Shown here: positions 16,485-25,690 of the stretch, one piece after another
How the letters are laid out: each line of letters opens with the position of its first letter
Numbering within the stretch: position 1 is the first letter of the stretch
Origin: Thalassococcus_A lentus
GTDB taxonomy: Bacteria; Pseudomonadota; Alphaproteobacteria; Rhodobacterales; Rhodobacteraceae
DNA: 64,000 nt
Direction of reading: 5' to 3'
Assembly: GCF_028023555.1 (NCBI RefSeq)
Contig: NZ_JAQIOY010000001.1
Location: 372,001 to 436,000, forward strand
Notes under the pieces: generated by a model
The model's input: only the letters and a program-made list of their open reading frames with translations
What the model was told of the DNA's origin: nothing
Databases searched by the model: none
Translations under genes and position numbers: made by a program

Positions 16485-17269
16485 GCTGTATTTTCCTTTT
16501 TCAAAACGGATTCGATGCGCTCCACATCGACCGGGTTGTTCAATTCCCAAAACACACGGCCCGGCGCTTCAACCGGAACGCAGGTGACGGGCGCGCCGTT
16601 GAACAGAAACCGCAACTGTTCCAGCCCTTCAGCCTTTTCCAGCGGGCCTTCTGGCCACGCGGCGTAAAGGCTCAGGGCCTGTGGTCGGTATGCATAAACG
16701 CCAACGTGATGCCAAACCTCGGGCGCGTTGTTCAAATCGCCAACGTAAGGCAGCACCTCTTTGCTGAAGTACAACGCTTGACCATCGTCGCGCATCACGG
16801 CGGTCGTTCCGCCAACGCGGCCGTTCTGACGATCGGTGACAAAGTTGGTCAGAGTTTCCGCATCACAGCGCAGAACTGGTGTCGCCATCTGCACAGCAGG
16901 GTCTTCCATCGCAGAAACAAGCGCTTCGACGAACCAAGGCGGGGTCAGCGGCGCATCACCCTGCAGGTTGACGATGACATCAGGCGGTGACGGCAGTTGT
17001 GCCGCCCCTTCTGCGCAACGCTCGGTGCCATTTCGCGCATCAGACGACGTCATCAAAACGTCGGCACCAAAGCCCCGCGCGGCTTCGGCAATCCTGTCGT
17101 CATCGGTCAGAACATAAATCGCATCGACCCCTTTGACTTCTTTGGCGGCTTCCCAGCTGCGCTGAATAAGCGTCTTGGCGATTCCGGTTGCGCCACGCAG
17201 TTCGACAAGGGGTTTGCCCGGATAGCGCGTGGATGCATACCGCGCTGGAATGAAGATGACTGTGCTCAT
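16481..17269 (-). CDS. kdsB: CMP-Kdo synthetase
   Basis: 3-deoxy-manno-octulosonate cytidylyltransferase, 262 residues, which activates Kdo with CTP. The nucleotide-binding start is IPARYASTRYPGKPL, followed by VYVLTDDDRIAEAA and the catalytic VNLQGDAPL region. It ends VFWELNNPVDVERIE, where most KdsB proteins carry a similar segment. One difference is the NLQGDAPLTPP form in place of the more usual NVQGDEPLIPP, so it may prefer a variant substrate, or be a KdsB-like enzyme of the capsule type. It overlaps both neighbours by 4 bases. Confidence 0.9.
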   Translation of the reverse strand: MSTVIFIPARYASTRYPGKPLVELRGATGIAKTLIQRSWEAAKEVKGVDAIYVLTDDDRIAEAARGFGADVLMTSSDARNGTERCAEGAAQLPSPPDVIVNLQGDAPLTPPWFVEALVSAMEDPAVQMATPVLRCDAETLTNFVTDRQNGRVGGTTAVMRDDGQALYFSKEVLPYVGDLNNAPEVWHHVGVYAYRPQALSLYAAWPEGPLEKAEGLEQLRFLFNGAPVTCVPVEAPGRVFWELNNPVDVERIESVLKKENTA

Positions 17270-18219
17270 GCGACACCTGCCCGTAGAACGTCGTGGATAT
17301 GCAGCAATCCGACCAGAGTGTGGTCTTCTTCGACTACCATCAAAACTGTGCGTTTGGTTTTGTTCATGATGCCCAGTGCCTCGGTCAGCAATGTATCGGG
17401 GCGCGTGATCAGCGGTGTTCGAGTCGCCACTTCTCCGGCGGTGCGGTCCATCAACCCGTCCATGTTGCGACGCAGGTCACCATCAGTGATGATCCCGGCC
17501 AGTTTGCCGCTGTTGACCATGGCCGCGACCCCAAACCCTTTTTGGCTCATCACCAGCAGGGTTTCGGACATCGGTGTTTCCTTTGTCACGGTTGGAAGCT
17601 CATCCCCACGGTGCATGACCGCTGATACGCGAAGCAACTGTGCACCCAAGGTGCCGCCCGGATGGAAGGCCAGAAATCGTTCTCGATCAAAACCGCGGCA
17701 GTTCATCAGCGCCACTGCCAAAGCATCGCCCATGGCCATAGCCATCGTTGTTGACGTGGTTGGAGCCATCCCGATGGAGCAGGCTTCGGGGGCATCCGGC
17801 ATCAAAAGCAGGTGGTCGGCGGCCTTTGCCAAGGTGCTGCCCGGCCGCTTTGTCATGGCAATCAGAGGAACCGAAAACCGGGCGCAATGGCCGATCATAT
17901 CCGACAGTTCGCGCGTTTCACCTGAATTGGAAATCAGGATCACTGCATCGTTGGGCGTGATCATGCCAAGATCGCCGTGGCTGGCCTCGCCCGGATGCAC
18001 CACCTGTGCAGGCGTTCCCGTGCTGGCGAGCGTTGCGGCGATCTTGCCGGCCACATGCCCGGATTTTCCCATTCCGGAAACGATCACACGTCCGGGTATT
18101 GCCAACAATTCATCGATGGCCGCATCGAAATCTTGCGGCAGATCCTGACCAAGCTGGTTCAGGGCCTTGCTTTCGGTTTCCAGAACGCCGCGCGCGATAT
18201 CAGAGGGGGTCTGTGTCAT
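17266..18219 (-). CDS. kdsD: Arabinose-5-phosphate isomerase (KpsF/GutQ family)
   Basis: A 317-residue isomerase making arabinose 5-phosphate from ribulose 5-phosphate, the first Kdo step. The sugar isomerase domain (about 30-175) shows GRVIVSGMGKSGHVAGKIAATLAS and ILISNSGETRELSDM, and HPGGTLGAQLLRVSAVMH leads into two CBS domains. It is the first gene of a clean leftward kdsD-kdsB-kdsA operon that covers the whole route from ribulose 5-phosphate to CMP-Kdo apart from the phosphatase KdsC. Confidence 0.93.
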   Translation of the reverse strand: MTQTPSDIARGVLETESKALNQLGQDLPQDFDAAIDELLAIPGRVIVSGMGKSGHVAGKIAATLASTGTPAQVVHPGEASHGDLGMITPNDAVILISNSGETRELSDMIGHCARFSVPLIAMTKRPGSTLAKAADHLLLMPDAPEACSIGMAPTTSTTMAMAMGDALAVALMNCRGFDRERFLAFHPGGTLGAQLLRVSAVMHRGDELPTVTKETPMSETLLVMSQKGFGVAAMVNSGKLAGIITDGDLRRNMDGLMDRTAGEVATRTPLITRPDTLLTEALGIMNKTKRTVLMVVEEDHTLVGLLHIHDVLRAGVA

Positions 18220-18373
18220 GTCGGTCCACTCGTTAGCCTTGATGGCCTGTTACAGCGCCCGCGCCCGCGTGTCCAATCCGGCATAGGTTGGCTCGCTTTG
18301 TTTGCCCTTCGTTGACAATCGACCCCGGCAAGTCGCATTAGAACGCCAAGAGGCCAGCGAAAAGGGCAGAGAT

Positions 18374-19696
18374 ATGAAAATCGCTATGATCGGCACAGGC
18401 TACGTGGGTTTGGTGTCGGGTGTATGTTTCTCGGACTTCGGACATGAGGTTGTCTGCGTGGACAAGGATCCGCGCAAGATCGAGATGCTCGAGCGCGGCG
18501 AAGTTCCAATCTATGAGCCCGGTCTGGATGCCTTGATGGCCAAGAATGTCGAGGCGGGCCGCCTTTCGTTCACACTCGATCTGGAAAAGGCGATCGATGG
18601 GGCGCAGGCTGTCTTTATTGCCGTTGGCACACCCACACGCCGTGGCGATGGCCATGCGGATCTGACCTACGTTATGGCGGCTGCCGAAGAAATCGCGAAA
18701 ACAGCCAAGGATTATGTGGTCATCGTGACGAAATCCACGGTTCCGGTTGGCACTAACAGGCAGGTCAAACAAGTCGTTGCCAAGGCCAACCCGGCGCTTG
18801 ACTTTGATGTGGCGTCAAACCCGGAATTCTTGCGCGAAGGCGCTGCGATTGAAGACTTCATGAAGCCGGATCGCGTGGTTGTCGGGGTTCAGAACGAACG
18901 GGCCAGCGAAGTGATGGCAGACATCTATCGCCCCTTGTACCTGCGCGATTTCCCGATCGTTACGACCGATCTGGAATCGGCAGAAATGATCAAATACGCG
19001 GCAAATGCGTTTCTTGCGGCCAAGATCACATTTATCAATGAGATCGCGGCCCTTTGCGAAAAAGTCGGTGCGGATGTCAAACAGGTGTCCAAGGGTATGG
19101 GTATGGACAACCGTATCGGCAACAAGTTTCTGCACGCGGGTCCAGGCTATGGCGGCTCGTGTTTTCCAAAGGACACCAAGGCGCTCGCCCGGATCGGTCA
19201 GGAACACGCGGTTCCAATGCAGATCACTGAGACCGTCATCAAGGTCAATGAAGAGATCAAGCGTCGTATGGTCGACAAATTGCTCGACCTTTGTGACGGG
19301 TCGTTCAATGGCAAGACCGTCGCCGTTCTGGGTGTGACGTTCAAGCCAAACACCGATGACATGCGCGATGCGCCTGCCCTGACAATTGTGCCCGCTCTGG
19401 TGGGCGGGGGTGCCAAGGTGCGCACCTGCGATCCCCAAGGACAGCATGAGGGCGAAGCGCTGCTGCCGGGCGTCAACTGGGTGGATGATCCGTACAAGGC
19501 GGCGCACAATGCTGATCTGGTTGTGTTGCTGACGGAATGGAATGAATTCCGCGCGTTGGATCTGAAAAAGCTGGCCCGCAAAATGACCACTCCACGCATG
19601 GCTGATTTGCGGAATATCTATGCGATCAAAGATGCAAAGCGCGCTGGCTTTGAAGCCTATACAAGCATTGGCCGCAGTGGTTTCGGTGACGACTGA
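18374..19696 (+). CDS. ugd: UDP-glucose 6-dehydrogenase
   Basis: A 440-residue enzyme that oxidises UDP-glucose to UDP-glucuronate for surface polysaccharide. The NAD loop MKIAMIGTGYVGLVSGVCFS is followed by VFIAVGTPTRRGDGHADL, SNPEFLREGAAIEDF and the catalytic cysteine C263 in GGSCFPKDTKAL. GVTFKPNTDDMRDAPAL marks the UDP-binding domain. GAAAAGGGCAGAGAT precedes the ATG at 18374. It is divergent from the Kdo operon, and its product could feed the glycan genes farther right. Confidence 0.96.
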   Translation: MKIAMIGTGYVGLVSGVCFSDFGHEVVCVDKDPRKIEMLERGEVPIYEPGLDALMAKNVEAGRLSFTLDLEKAIDGAQAVFIAVGTPTRRGDGHADLTYVMAAAEEIAKTAKDYVVIVTKSTVPVGTNRQVKQVVAKANPALDFDVASNPEFLREGAAIEDFMKPDRVVVGVQNERASEVMADIYRPLYLRDFPIVTTDLESAEMIKYAANAFLAAKITFINEIAALCEKVGADVKQVSKGMGMDNRIGNKFLHAGPGYGGSCFPKDTKALARIGQEHAVPMQITETVIKVNEEIKRRMVDKLLDLCDGSFNGKTVAVLGVTFKPNTDDMRDAPALTIVPALVGGGAKVRTCDPQGQHEGEALLPGVNWVDDPYKAAHNADLVVLLTEWNEFRALDLKKLARKMTTPRMADLRNIYAIKDAKRAGFEAYTSIGRSGFGDD

Positions 19697-19816
19697 TTTC
19701 AGGCGCGACTAAACTGCCACAGGGTTTCGCACACTGCCACCGCCACCCTGTGCACAACTTAGGATAGGTGCTAGTTCTGCTTCTGCCTTGGGGGGCACGA
19801 AACAAATAGGACCAAA

Positions 19817-20734
19817 ATGCCGTTTCGCGCCATTGCCCTGGCTCTCGCAGCCAGCATCGTAACCGCTACTACAGCGCTGTCCGAAGGTCGGCAGATGCTT
19901 GGGAACGGTCGTCTTGTGAACAACGATCTTTTCGGCGATTTGAATGATCGCTGGCACAGTGGGTCCGTGGCAGCCAGTCGCGTCAAAGGCCCCGCCTGGA
20001 CCGGTGCGTTGCCGCAACGACCCTTTGAAATTCTTGAGTACCGCGTTGGTGCGCAGGTCATGGCGCCTGAAAATCTGCGTGCGCCCGCAGCAGGAGATCG
20101 CCCTTTCGCCGGTGCTGTCGCCTTGGGTTTGCATACGCATTTTGAACGCGGCGGGAATGAAATCGCGCTGGGCGGTGACCTGGTTTTCACCGGGCCGCAA
20201 ACCGGCCTAGGCGCTTTTCAGACCGCATTGCATGATTCGATGGGTGTCAGCCCCGCATCAAATTCTGTCTTGGCCAATCAGGTTAAGGACGGAGTGCATC
20301 CGACCTTGGTTGCGGAGGCTGGTCGAACCTTTGCGCTGGGCAGCCGTGGCACGATCCGTCCGTTTACAGAACTGCGCTGGGGCGTTGAAACGTTAGCGCG
20401 CGTCGGTGCCGATATAACCTTTGGACCCGCAGGTCAGGGTGAGTTGATGGTCAGAGATCCCGTGACCGGGCAACGGTATCGCAGCGTGCAGCAGTATGTG
20501 CCGGGCCTCAGTTGGGTTGTCGGCGGGGATTTCACCTATGTCGAAGACAGTGCCTTTCTGCCGCAATCCAGTGGTGTTCAAGCGACGGACACGCGTACCC
20601 GGGTTCGAACCGGCGTGCATTGGCAGGGCGAACAGAACGCGGCGTTCTACGGCGTGACGTGGATGTCAGAGGAATTCACGGCCCAGCCATCGGGTCAAAT
20701 GGTGGGTTCCATGAGGTTGGAGTTTCGCTTCTAG
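19817..20734 (+). CDS. LpxR-like outer-membrane protein (DUF2219)
   Basis: A 305-residue protein with a signal peptide (cleavage near residue 22) and a beta-barrel character, ending MRLEFRF with the terminal phenylalanine of outer-membrane proteins. NNDLFGDLNDRWHSGS resembles the N-terminal block of LpxR, where an Asn-Asp pair and a nearby Ser form part of the lipid A 3'-O-deacylase site. A His-containing LGLHTHFERG block is where the catalytic histidine might be. LpxR removes the 3'-acyl chains of lipid A. The assignment is by motif memory. The nearness of Kdo genes fits an LPS role. Confidence 0.65.
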   Translation: MPFRAIALALAASIVTATTALSEGRQMLGNGRLVNNDLFGDLNDRWHSGSVAASRVKGPAWTGALPQRPFEILEYRVGAQVMAPENLRAPAAGDRPFAGAVALGLHTHFERGGNEIALGGDLVFTGPQTGLGAFQTALHDSMGVSPASNSVLANQVKDGVHPTLVAEAGRTFALGSRGTIRPFTELRWGVETLARVGADITFGPAGQGELMVRDPVTGQRYRSVQQYVPGLSWVVGGDFTYVEDSAFLPQSSGVQATDTRTRVRTGVHWQGEQNAAFYGVTWMSEEFTAQPSGQMVGSMRLEFRF

Positions 20735-20787
20735 GAGGCGTGCGTTGTTTTCATGCAACGCAGAGGCGAAAAGTAGGCATTGAATTG

Positions 20788-20803
20788 TTAACCCTGAGTA
20801 AAC
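20788..20803. promoter_or_regulatory. CtrA-like binding site upstream of the Hint gene
   Basis: TTAACCCTGAGTAAAC matches the full CtrA site TTAA-N7-TTAAC with one mismatch. A second AT-rich palindrome, GTTAATAATAATTAAC, lies about 40 bases downstream, about 30 bases before the start codon. Both fit a cell-cycle or density-linked control of the next gene, but this is a motif reading only. Confidence 0.35.
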
Positions 20804-20888
20804 AAACGCTATTCATAACTCAGAAGCTTTGTTAGGCTATTCGTTAATAATAATTAACAAACGACAAGAGCAAGGCAGGCTTACAGGC

Positions 20889-21953
20889 ATGGGAACGGGC
20901 TATCGGGGCACGTTCGTCATCTCTTGGTCACAGACGGATATAGACGGTCTTCAGGCCGCACCTCCGTCGTCGCTTAGTGTTGGGGCCGCATGGTCCTGGC
21001 GCGGAGAAGCGGTGCGCGTGGATGGACCATCTTCCATTCTACGGCTGGATCAGGCTGAAGGCGAAGCGGATATAAGACACCGCGCAGCGAAAATGGTGCG
21101 CAGGTTGGTGGGTGCGGCTGTGTCGCCATCACCGCGAATTGGAGCAACAGATGTGGAGCATCCACTGACGGACAGCAGTTTCGTCGTAACGGATGGATCC
21201 AAAAGCTACACAGTTACATTGATTGAGGTTGGCAAAGCGGCGCGACCGTTGCTGATGTTCCTTGATGAGATGCCGCCGCGGGATTGCGATCTCTGGATCG
21301 TGCATCACAATCTGGAGCGGGTCGAAACCTATGCGGCCGGCGATCAGGCCGGCGGCGTGATCTGTTTCACACCAGGGACCGGGATTTTGACGCCAGATGG
21401 ACAAGTGCCCATCGAGACGCTGCGCGAAGGCGATCTGGTTCAAACCAAGGACAACGGATTTCAGGAAATCCAGTGGATCGGTAGTCGTCATATGACCGGA
21501 GCCCGGTTGTTTGCGATGCCGCGTCTGAGGCCCATCAGAATTCGTGCGGGCGCCTTTGGGATCGAAAGGCCGGACGCTGAATTTCTGGTGTCGCCAGAGC
21601 ATAGAATGTTGGTCCGCGGCGTCGTGGCGCGGGCGCTCTTCAATACCCCTGAGGTCTTGGTTGCCGCGCGTGATCTGGTGAACGGAGACAGCATCGTGGC
21701 GGATATGAATGTGCGCGAGGTGACGTATATTCACATGTTGCTTCCACGGCATGAGGTGCTGTTCGCCAATGGTGTTGAAACCGAAAGTTTCCACCCCGCC
21801 AATACAGCGATCTCGACGATCAGCGATGGGGATCGGGCACGGCTGTTGTCTCATCTTCCGACGATCAGGGACAATCCTCATACCTATGGTGCTTATGCGC
21901 GGCGCAACCTATCCTCATCTGAGGCAGCAATCCTGTTGCACGAAGCAGCCTGA
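20889..21953 (+). CDS. Hint-domain protein
   Basis: A 354-residue protein with a Hint (hedgehog/intein-type) domain at about residues 155-300. It starts CFTPGTGILTPDGQVPIETL, where the cysteine is in the autoprocessing position, and continues REGDLVQTKDNGFQEIQWIG. EFLVSPEHRMLVRG carries the histidine expected for the later block. The N-terminal 150 residues are not recognised. Such single-Hint proteins are abundant in the Roseobacter group and of unknown role. The ATG at 20889 was chosen over an upstream start because of length and context. A strong terminator follows. Confidence 0.85.
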   Translation: MGTGYRGTFVISWSQTDIDGLQAAPPSSLSVGAAWSWRGEAVRVDGPSSILRLDQAEGEADIRHRAAKMVRRLVGAAVSPSPRIGATDVEHPLTDSSFVVTDGSKSYTVTLIEVGKAARPLLMFLDEMPPRDCDLWIVHHNLERVETYAAGDQAGGVICFTPGTGILTPDGQVPIETLREGDLVQTKDNGFQEIQWIGSRHMTGARLFAMPRLRPIRIRAGAFGIERPDAEFLVSPEHRMLVRGVVARALFNTPEVLVAARDLVNGDSIVADMNVREVTYIHMLLPRHEVLFANGVETESFHPANTAISTISDGDRARLLSHLPTIRDNPHTYGAYARRNLSSSEAAILLHEAA

Positions 21954-21979
21954 CGGCCCTTCAGATCAACGAACGCAAA

Positions 21980-22010
21980 AAGGCCCGGAACCAGCATGGT
22001 TCCGGGCCTT
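21980..22010. terminator. Bidirectional Rho-independent terminator
   Basis: AAGGCCCGGAACC (21980-21992) and GGTTCCGGGCCTT (21998-22010) form a perfect 13-pair stem with A and T runs on each side. It serves both the Hint gene and the convergent SH3-like gene. Confidence 0.92.
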
Positions 22011-22026
22011 TTGTTCGCAGCGTATC

Positions 22027-22524
22027 CTATTCGCGTAGTTCGCCGGGCTTTACCCCCCACAGGGCTTCTTTGCGGGCCCAGCCCTTATAGCCGCCAGCCG
22101 TCAGGCGGCACCATTGAGGTTGGCATTCACCCAAACGTGCGATGACGCCCATGGCCAGTCGGGCGGTTTCAGGGCTGTCCATGGTTGGCCTGATGTGAAG
22201 CGCCAGAAGATCCTTTTCGACGATCACTGTACGCACACCGGACAGAAGGGAATAATGGACCCAACCGCCTGCTCCGTCACGGTCCTGAACCCGGCGCCAA
22301 TGACCGTGCTCGGCGGTGATTTGCAAAGGCATGTCACGGCGTTTGTAGACCCAGTCTATTCTATGGCTGAGCGATGGGCCGCGACGCACATTGCCTTCCG
22401 AGGCTTTCATCGAAACAAAGCGAGGCAAAGGCAGCTTGGTCACGCTTCCACGGTCCTGTCCGGCAGACACCGCCCCCGCAAATAGCGCAAGCACCAGCCC
22501 AATCGACAAAGCAATCCGTTTCAT
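22027..22524 (-). CDS. Secreted SH3-domain protein
   Basis: A 165-residue exported protein. MKRIALSIGLVLALFAG is a signal peptide ending near SAG. Two bacterial SH3-like repeats follow. The first is KASEGNVRRGPSLSHRIDWVYKRRDMP ending in DGAGGWVHYSLLSG, with the characteristic N-x-R-x-G-P start and GWVH end. The second is LALHIRPTMDSPETARLAMGVIARL ending in GYKGWARKEALWGV. SH3 domains of this kind bind peptidoglycan or protein, so a periplasmic cell-wall role is likely. The ATG at 22524 was chosen for its signal peptide, since the frame runs much further upstream without support. Confidence 0.85.
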   Translation of the reverse strand: MKRIALSIGLVLALFAGAVSAGQDRGSVTKLPLPRFVSMKASEGNVRRGPSLSHRIDWVYKRRDMPLQITAEHGHWRRVQDRDGAGGWVHYSLLSGVRTVIVEKDLLALHIRPTMDSPETARLAMGVIARLGECQPQWCRLTAGGYKGWARKEALWGVKPGELRE

Positions 22525-22630
22525 AATTCTTGTTGTCCTGCTCGAATTGTTGGCGAGGTTCTTGTGCCTCGTCCGTTGATGTCGCAGTTTAACGGCAAGA
22601 GATTGGATCACAAACAACCGGGAGCCCGCT

Positions 22631-23617
22631 GTGCCATCAAAACGTCTGAGTGTTGTCGTCACGCGACGCTTGCCCGAAGTGGTCGAGACGCGCCTGAAAG
22701 AACTGTTTGATGTGCGCCTGCGCGATGAAGACGTTCCGATGACCCGTGCGCAGTTGATCGAAGCCGCGCAAGAGGCCGATGTGATCGTACCGACGATCAC
22801 CGACAGTCTGGATGCTGGGCTGATCGGTCAGATGGGTGATCGATTGAAACTGATCGCCAATTTTGGTGCCGGTTTTGACCACATCGACGTCGAGACCGCG
22901 CGACAGCGTGGCATCCTTGTCTCCAACACGCCGGGTGTCGTGACTGACGACACTGCTGACATGGTGATGGCATTGATGCTGGGCGTCACACGCCGGATTC
23001 AGGAAGGTCTTGGTGTCATGCAGGAAGGCCGTTGGGACGGCTGGGCACCCACGGCCTTTTTGGGTGGTAGGCTGGGTGGTCGCCGTTTGGGCATTCTGGG
23101 CATGGGCCGTATCGGTCAGGCCGTCGCGCGCCGTGCATCTGCGTTTGGCATGCAGATCCACTATCACAATCGGCGTCGCCTGAGGGCTGAGACCGAAGAG
23201 GCGTTGGAGGCGACGTATTGGGACAGTCTCGACCAGATGGTCGCGCGAATGGATGTCATCAGTGTAAACTGCCCTTCGACACCCAGTACTTATCATTTGC
23301 TGAATGCCCGGCGATTAAAGCTGCTCAAGAACACGGCCGTGGTCGTGAATACGTCACGGGGCGAAGTCATCGACGAAAACGCTCTGACCCGCATGCTCAA
23401 AGCTGGCGAACTGGCTGGTGCGGGTCTCGATGTCTACGAACACGGGATCAAGGGAAACCCGGATCTGCGCAATATGCCCAATGTCGTGATGCTGCCCCAT
23501 ATGGGGTCAGCCACACAGGAGGGTCGTGTCGAGATGGGTGAAAAGGTCCTGATCAACATCAAGACATTCGCCGATGGTCATCGGCCGCCGGATCAGGTGG
23601 TTCCGTCGATGCTCTGA
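22631..23617 (+). CDS. D-2-hydroxyacid dehydrogenase (glyoxylate/hydroxypyruvate reductase type)
   Basis: A 328-residue NAD(P)-dependent D-2-hydroxyacid dehydrogenase. ANFGAGFDHIDVETARQRGI marks the substrate domain, LGILGMGRIGQAVARRA the nucleotide loop, and VVVNTSRGEVIDENAL the catalytic region around the conserved arginine. The acid-base pair would be the Glu of YEHG-like LDVYEHGIKGNP and the His of MLPHMGSATQE. Glyoxylate or hydroxypyruvate is the commonest substrate for close homologues. The GTG at 22631 follows GGGAG. The end overlaps the next, convergent gene by 25 bases. Confidence 0.9.
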   Translation: MPSKRLSVVVTRRLPEVVETRLKELFDVRLRDEDVPMTRAQLIEAAQEADVIVPTITDSLDAGLIGQMGDRLKLIANFGAGFDHIDVETARQRGILVSNTPGVVTDDTADMVMALMLGVTRRIQEGLGVMQEGRWDGWAPTAFLGGRLGGRRLGILGMGRIGQAVARRASAFGMQIHYHNRRRLRAETEEALEATYWDSLDQMVARMDVISVNCPSTPSTYHLLNARRLKLLKNTAVVVNTSRGEVIDENALTRMLKAGELAGAGLDVYEHGIKGNPDLRNMPNVVMLPHMGSATQEGRVEMGEKVLINIKTFADGHRPPDQVVPSML

Positions 23618-24042
23618 ACTGTGCCGCTCTTGGCAGTCTCGATATCGTGCAAAACGTCCTGGGCCAGACCCATCCAATCCAGTGCGCGTTCCAGTGTTGG
23701 CAGCACTTCGCAGCGCAGTTTGCCTGATCGGCGCACTTGTGATGCGTAGTCCAGCAACAGTGGATACTGGCCCGTGTCATCGCTGACCAAAGCAATTTCC
23801 CACGGTTCTTCCATTTCCTCACCATCGGCCACGATGATGTGCGCAACCGAAGTCATTCCGTCAAAATAGGCGCGCAGGCCTTCAAGATGGCGCAGGTCGG
23901 CCAACACGAACCGAACGTGATGAGCGCCGGGCATTTTGCGAAACTGATGGTAGTTGTCTGCGACATCTGTCGCAGTAATGACACCGGAGTGATCCATGTA
24001 GAGCAACCGGTGTTCATGCATGATTTTGCTGATGATGGGCAC
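23593..24042 (-). CDS. Hypothetical protein, STAS/SpoIIAA-like in size
   Basis: A 149-residue soluble protein of no recognised family. Features are RLLYMDHSGVITATDVADNY near the start, VRFVLADLRHLEGLRAYFDG in the middle and IIVADGEEMEEPWEIALVSDD. Alternating strand and helix and the LADLR segment recall small sensing domains of the STAS/SpoIIAA fold, but that is a guess. The start is uncertain: the GTG at 24042 has GGAAG about 9 bases ahead, an ATG at 24021 has nothing, and the frame is open to a TTG at 24087. It lies 52 bases downstream of leuA and may be co-transcribed. Confidence 0.6.
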   Translation of the reverse strand: MPIISKIMHEHRLLYMDHSGVITATDVADNYHQFRKMPGAHHVRFVLADLRHLEGLRAYFDGMTSVAHIIVADGEEMEEPWEIALVSDDTGQYPLLLDYASQVRRSGKLRCEVLPTLERALDWMGLAQDVLHDIETAKSGTVQSIDGTT

Positions 24043-24094
24043 AGGTCTGGTCTTCCGCAAATGTTTGGCGGGCACTACGCCCGCCAATCCTTAG

Positions 24095-25657
24095 TTAAGC
24101 GTCTTTATAGCTAATCTCTTTGACGTCTTTTCCAGTTTTTTCACGGCGGACAACCAGCCTGTTGAGCGCGTTGATATAGGCCTTTGCAGAGGCAACCACT
24201 GTGTCGGTGTCAGCCGATTGACCGGTGGCGATCATGCCGTCTTCTTCCAGACGAACGGTTACCGTTGCTTGGGCATCGGTGCCTTCGGTCACGGCATGAA
24301 CCTGGTACAGTTGCAGCCGCGCGGCATTCGGGTGCAGCATACGAATAGCCTTGAACGTCGCATCAACCGGACCATCGCCCTGTGAGGTGGCGCTCACTTC
24401 CTTGCCATCGATCTCCATTTCAAGATCGGCAGTCGCCGGACCACCTGTGCCGCAATGAACGGACATGTTCACCAGCTGAAGGCTATCGGTTTCTTCATCG
24501 GCAGTGGCAGACACAAGCGCAAGAATGTCATCGTCGTAGACCTCTTTCTTGCGATCAGCCAGTTCCTTGAACCGTACAAAGATGTCCTTGAGTTGGTTGT
24601 CACCGACTTCGACGCCCAATTCCTTGAGCTTGGCCCGCAGCGCGGCGCGGCCGGAATGCTTGCCAAGTGGCAAGGATGTTCCGGCAATACCCACATCTTC
24701 TGGACGCATGATTTCAAACGTCTCGGCGTTCTTCAGCATCCCGTCTTGATGGATGCCGGATTCATGCGCAAAAGCGTTTTTGCCGACAATTGCCTTGTTG
24801 AACTGAACCGGGAATCCAGCAACCGTCGCAACCCTTCGTGAGATGTGCATGATCTTCTTGGTTTCGATCCCGGTGGTGAAGGGCATGATGTCACTGCGGG
24901 TCTTGATGGCCATGACCACTTCTTCCAGGGCGGTGTTGCCCGCCCGTTCACCCAAACCGTTTATGGTGCATTCGATCTGACGCGCCCCGCCTTCTACGGC
25001 GGCCAAGGCGTTTGCCGTGGCCATGCCAAGGTCATTGTGACAATGCGTGGCGAAAACAACATCAGGCGCGCCGGGGACCGTTTCGATCAGGCGCTTGATC
25101 AGATCAGCCGACTCTCGCGGGGCGGTATAGCCCACTGTATCCGGGATATTGATCGTTGTGGCACCGGCCTTGATGGCGATTTCGACAACCCGGCAGAGGT
25201 AGTCCCATTCGGTGCGTGTTGCGTCCATGGGCGACCACTGAACATTATCGCACAGATTGCGCGCATGGGTGACCGTTTCGTGAATCCGGTCTGCCATTTC
25301 ATCCATCGTCAAGTTTGGAATCGCCCGATGCAGTGGGGATGTCCCGATAAAGGTATGAATGCGTGGTTTGCCAGCGTGTTTGACTGCTTCCCAGCAGCGG
25401 TCGATATCTGGCAACTGTGCGCGGGCCAGCCCGCAAATCACGGCGTCCTTGGATCGTTCAGCGATTTCGGACACGGCGCGGAAATCACCCTCGGAGGCGA
25501 TTGGAAAACCCGCTTCGATAATGTCCACACCCATGTCGTCCAGCAGCTCAGCGATCTCGAGCTTTTCATCATGGGTCATGGTTGCGCCCGGGCTTTGTTC
25601 GCCATCGCGCAAGGTCGTGTCAAAGATGAGCACGCGGTCTTTGGTTTGATCAGTCAT
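24095..25657 (-). CDS. leuA: 2-isopropylmalate synthase
   Basis: The 520-residue first enzyme of leucine synthesis, condensing acetyl-CoA and 2-oxoisovalerate. The DRE-TIM barrel opens with VLIFDTTLRDGEQSPGATM, then VDIIEAGFPIASEGDF, the signature ATTINIPDTVGY and FATHCHNDLGMATANALAA with the metal-binding HxH-type residues. NAFAHESGIHQDGMLKN completes it. A C-terminal LeuA allosteric domain (about 375-510) implies feedback inhibition by leucine. The upstream leader suggests attenuation as well. Confidence 0.97.
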   Translation of the reverse strand: MTDQTKDRVLIFDTTLRDGEQSPGATMTHDEKLEIAELLDDMGVDIIEAGFPIASEGDFRAVSEIAERSKDAVICGLARAQLPDIDRCWEAVKHAGKPRIHTFIGTSPLHRAIPNLTMDEMADRIHETVTHARNLCDNVQWSPMDATRTEWDYLCRVVEIAIKAGATTINIPDTVGYTAPRESADLIKRLIETVPGAPDVVFATHCHNDLGMATANALAAVEGGARQIECTINGLGERAGNTALEEVVMAIKTRSDIMPFTTGIETKKIMHISRRVATVAGFPVQFNKAIVGKNAFAHESGIHQDGMLKNAETFEIMRPEDVGIAGTSLPLGKHSGRAALRAKLKELGVEVGDNQLKDIFVRFKELADRKKEVYDDDILALVSATADEETDSLQLVNMSVHCGTGGPATADLEMEIDGKEVSATSQGDGPVDATFKAIRMLHPNAARLQLYQVHAVTEGTDAQATVTVRLEEDGMIATGQSADTDTVVASAKAYINALNRLVVRREKTGKDVKEISYKDA

Positions 25658-25690
25658 GTCGGTGTCTTTCTTGTCTTCTCAGGTTCACTT

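Noticed and set aside
19720..19760. CACAGGGT/ACCCTGTG inverted repeat after ugd
   Set aside because: Long loop and no T tract; too weak for a terminator call.
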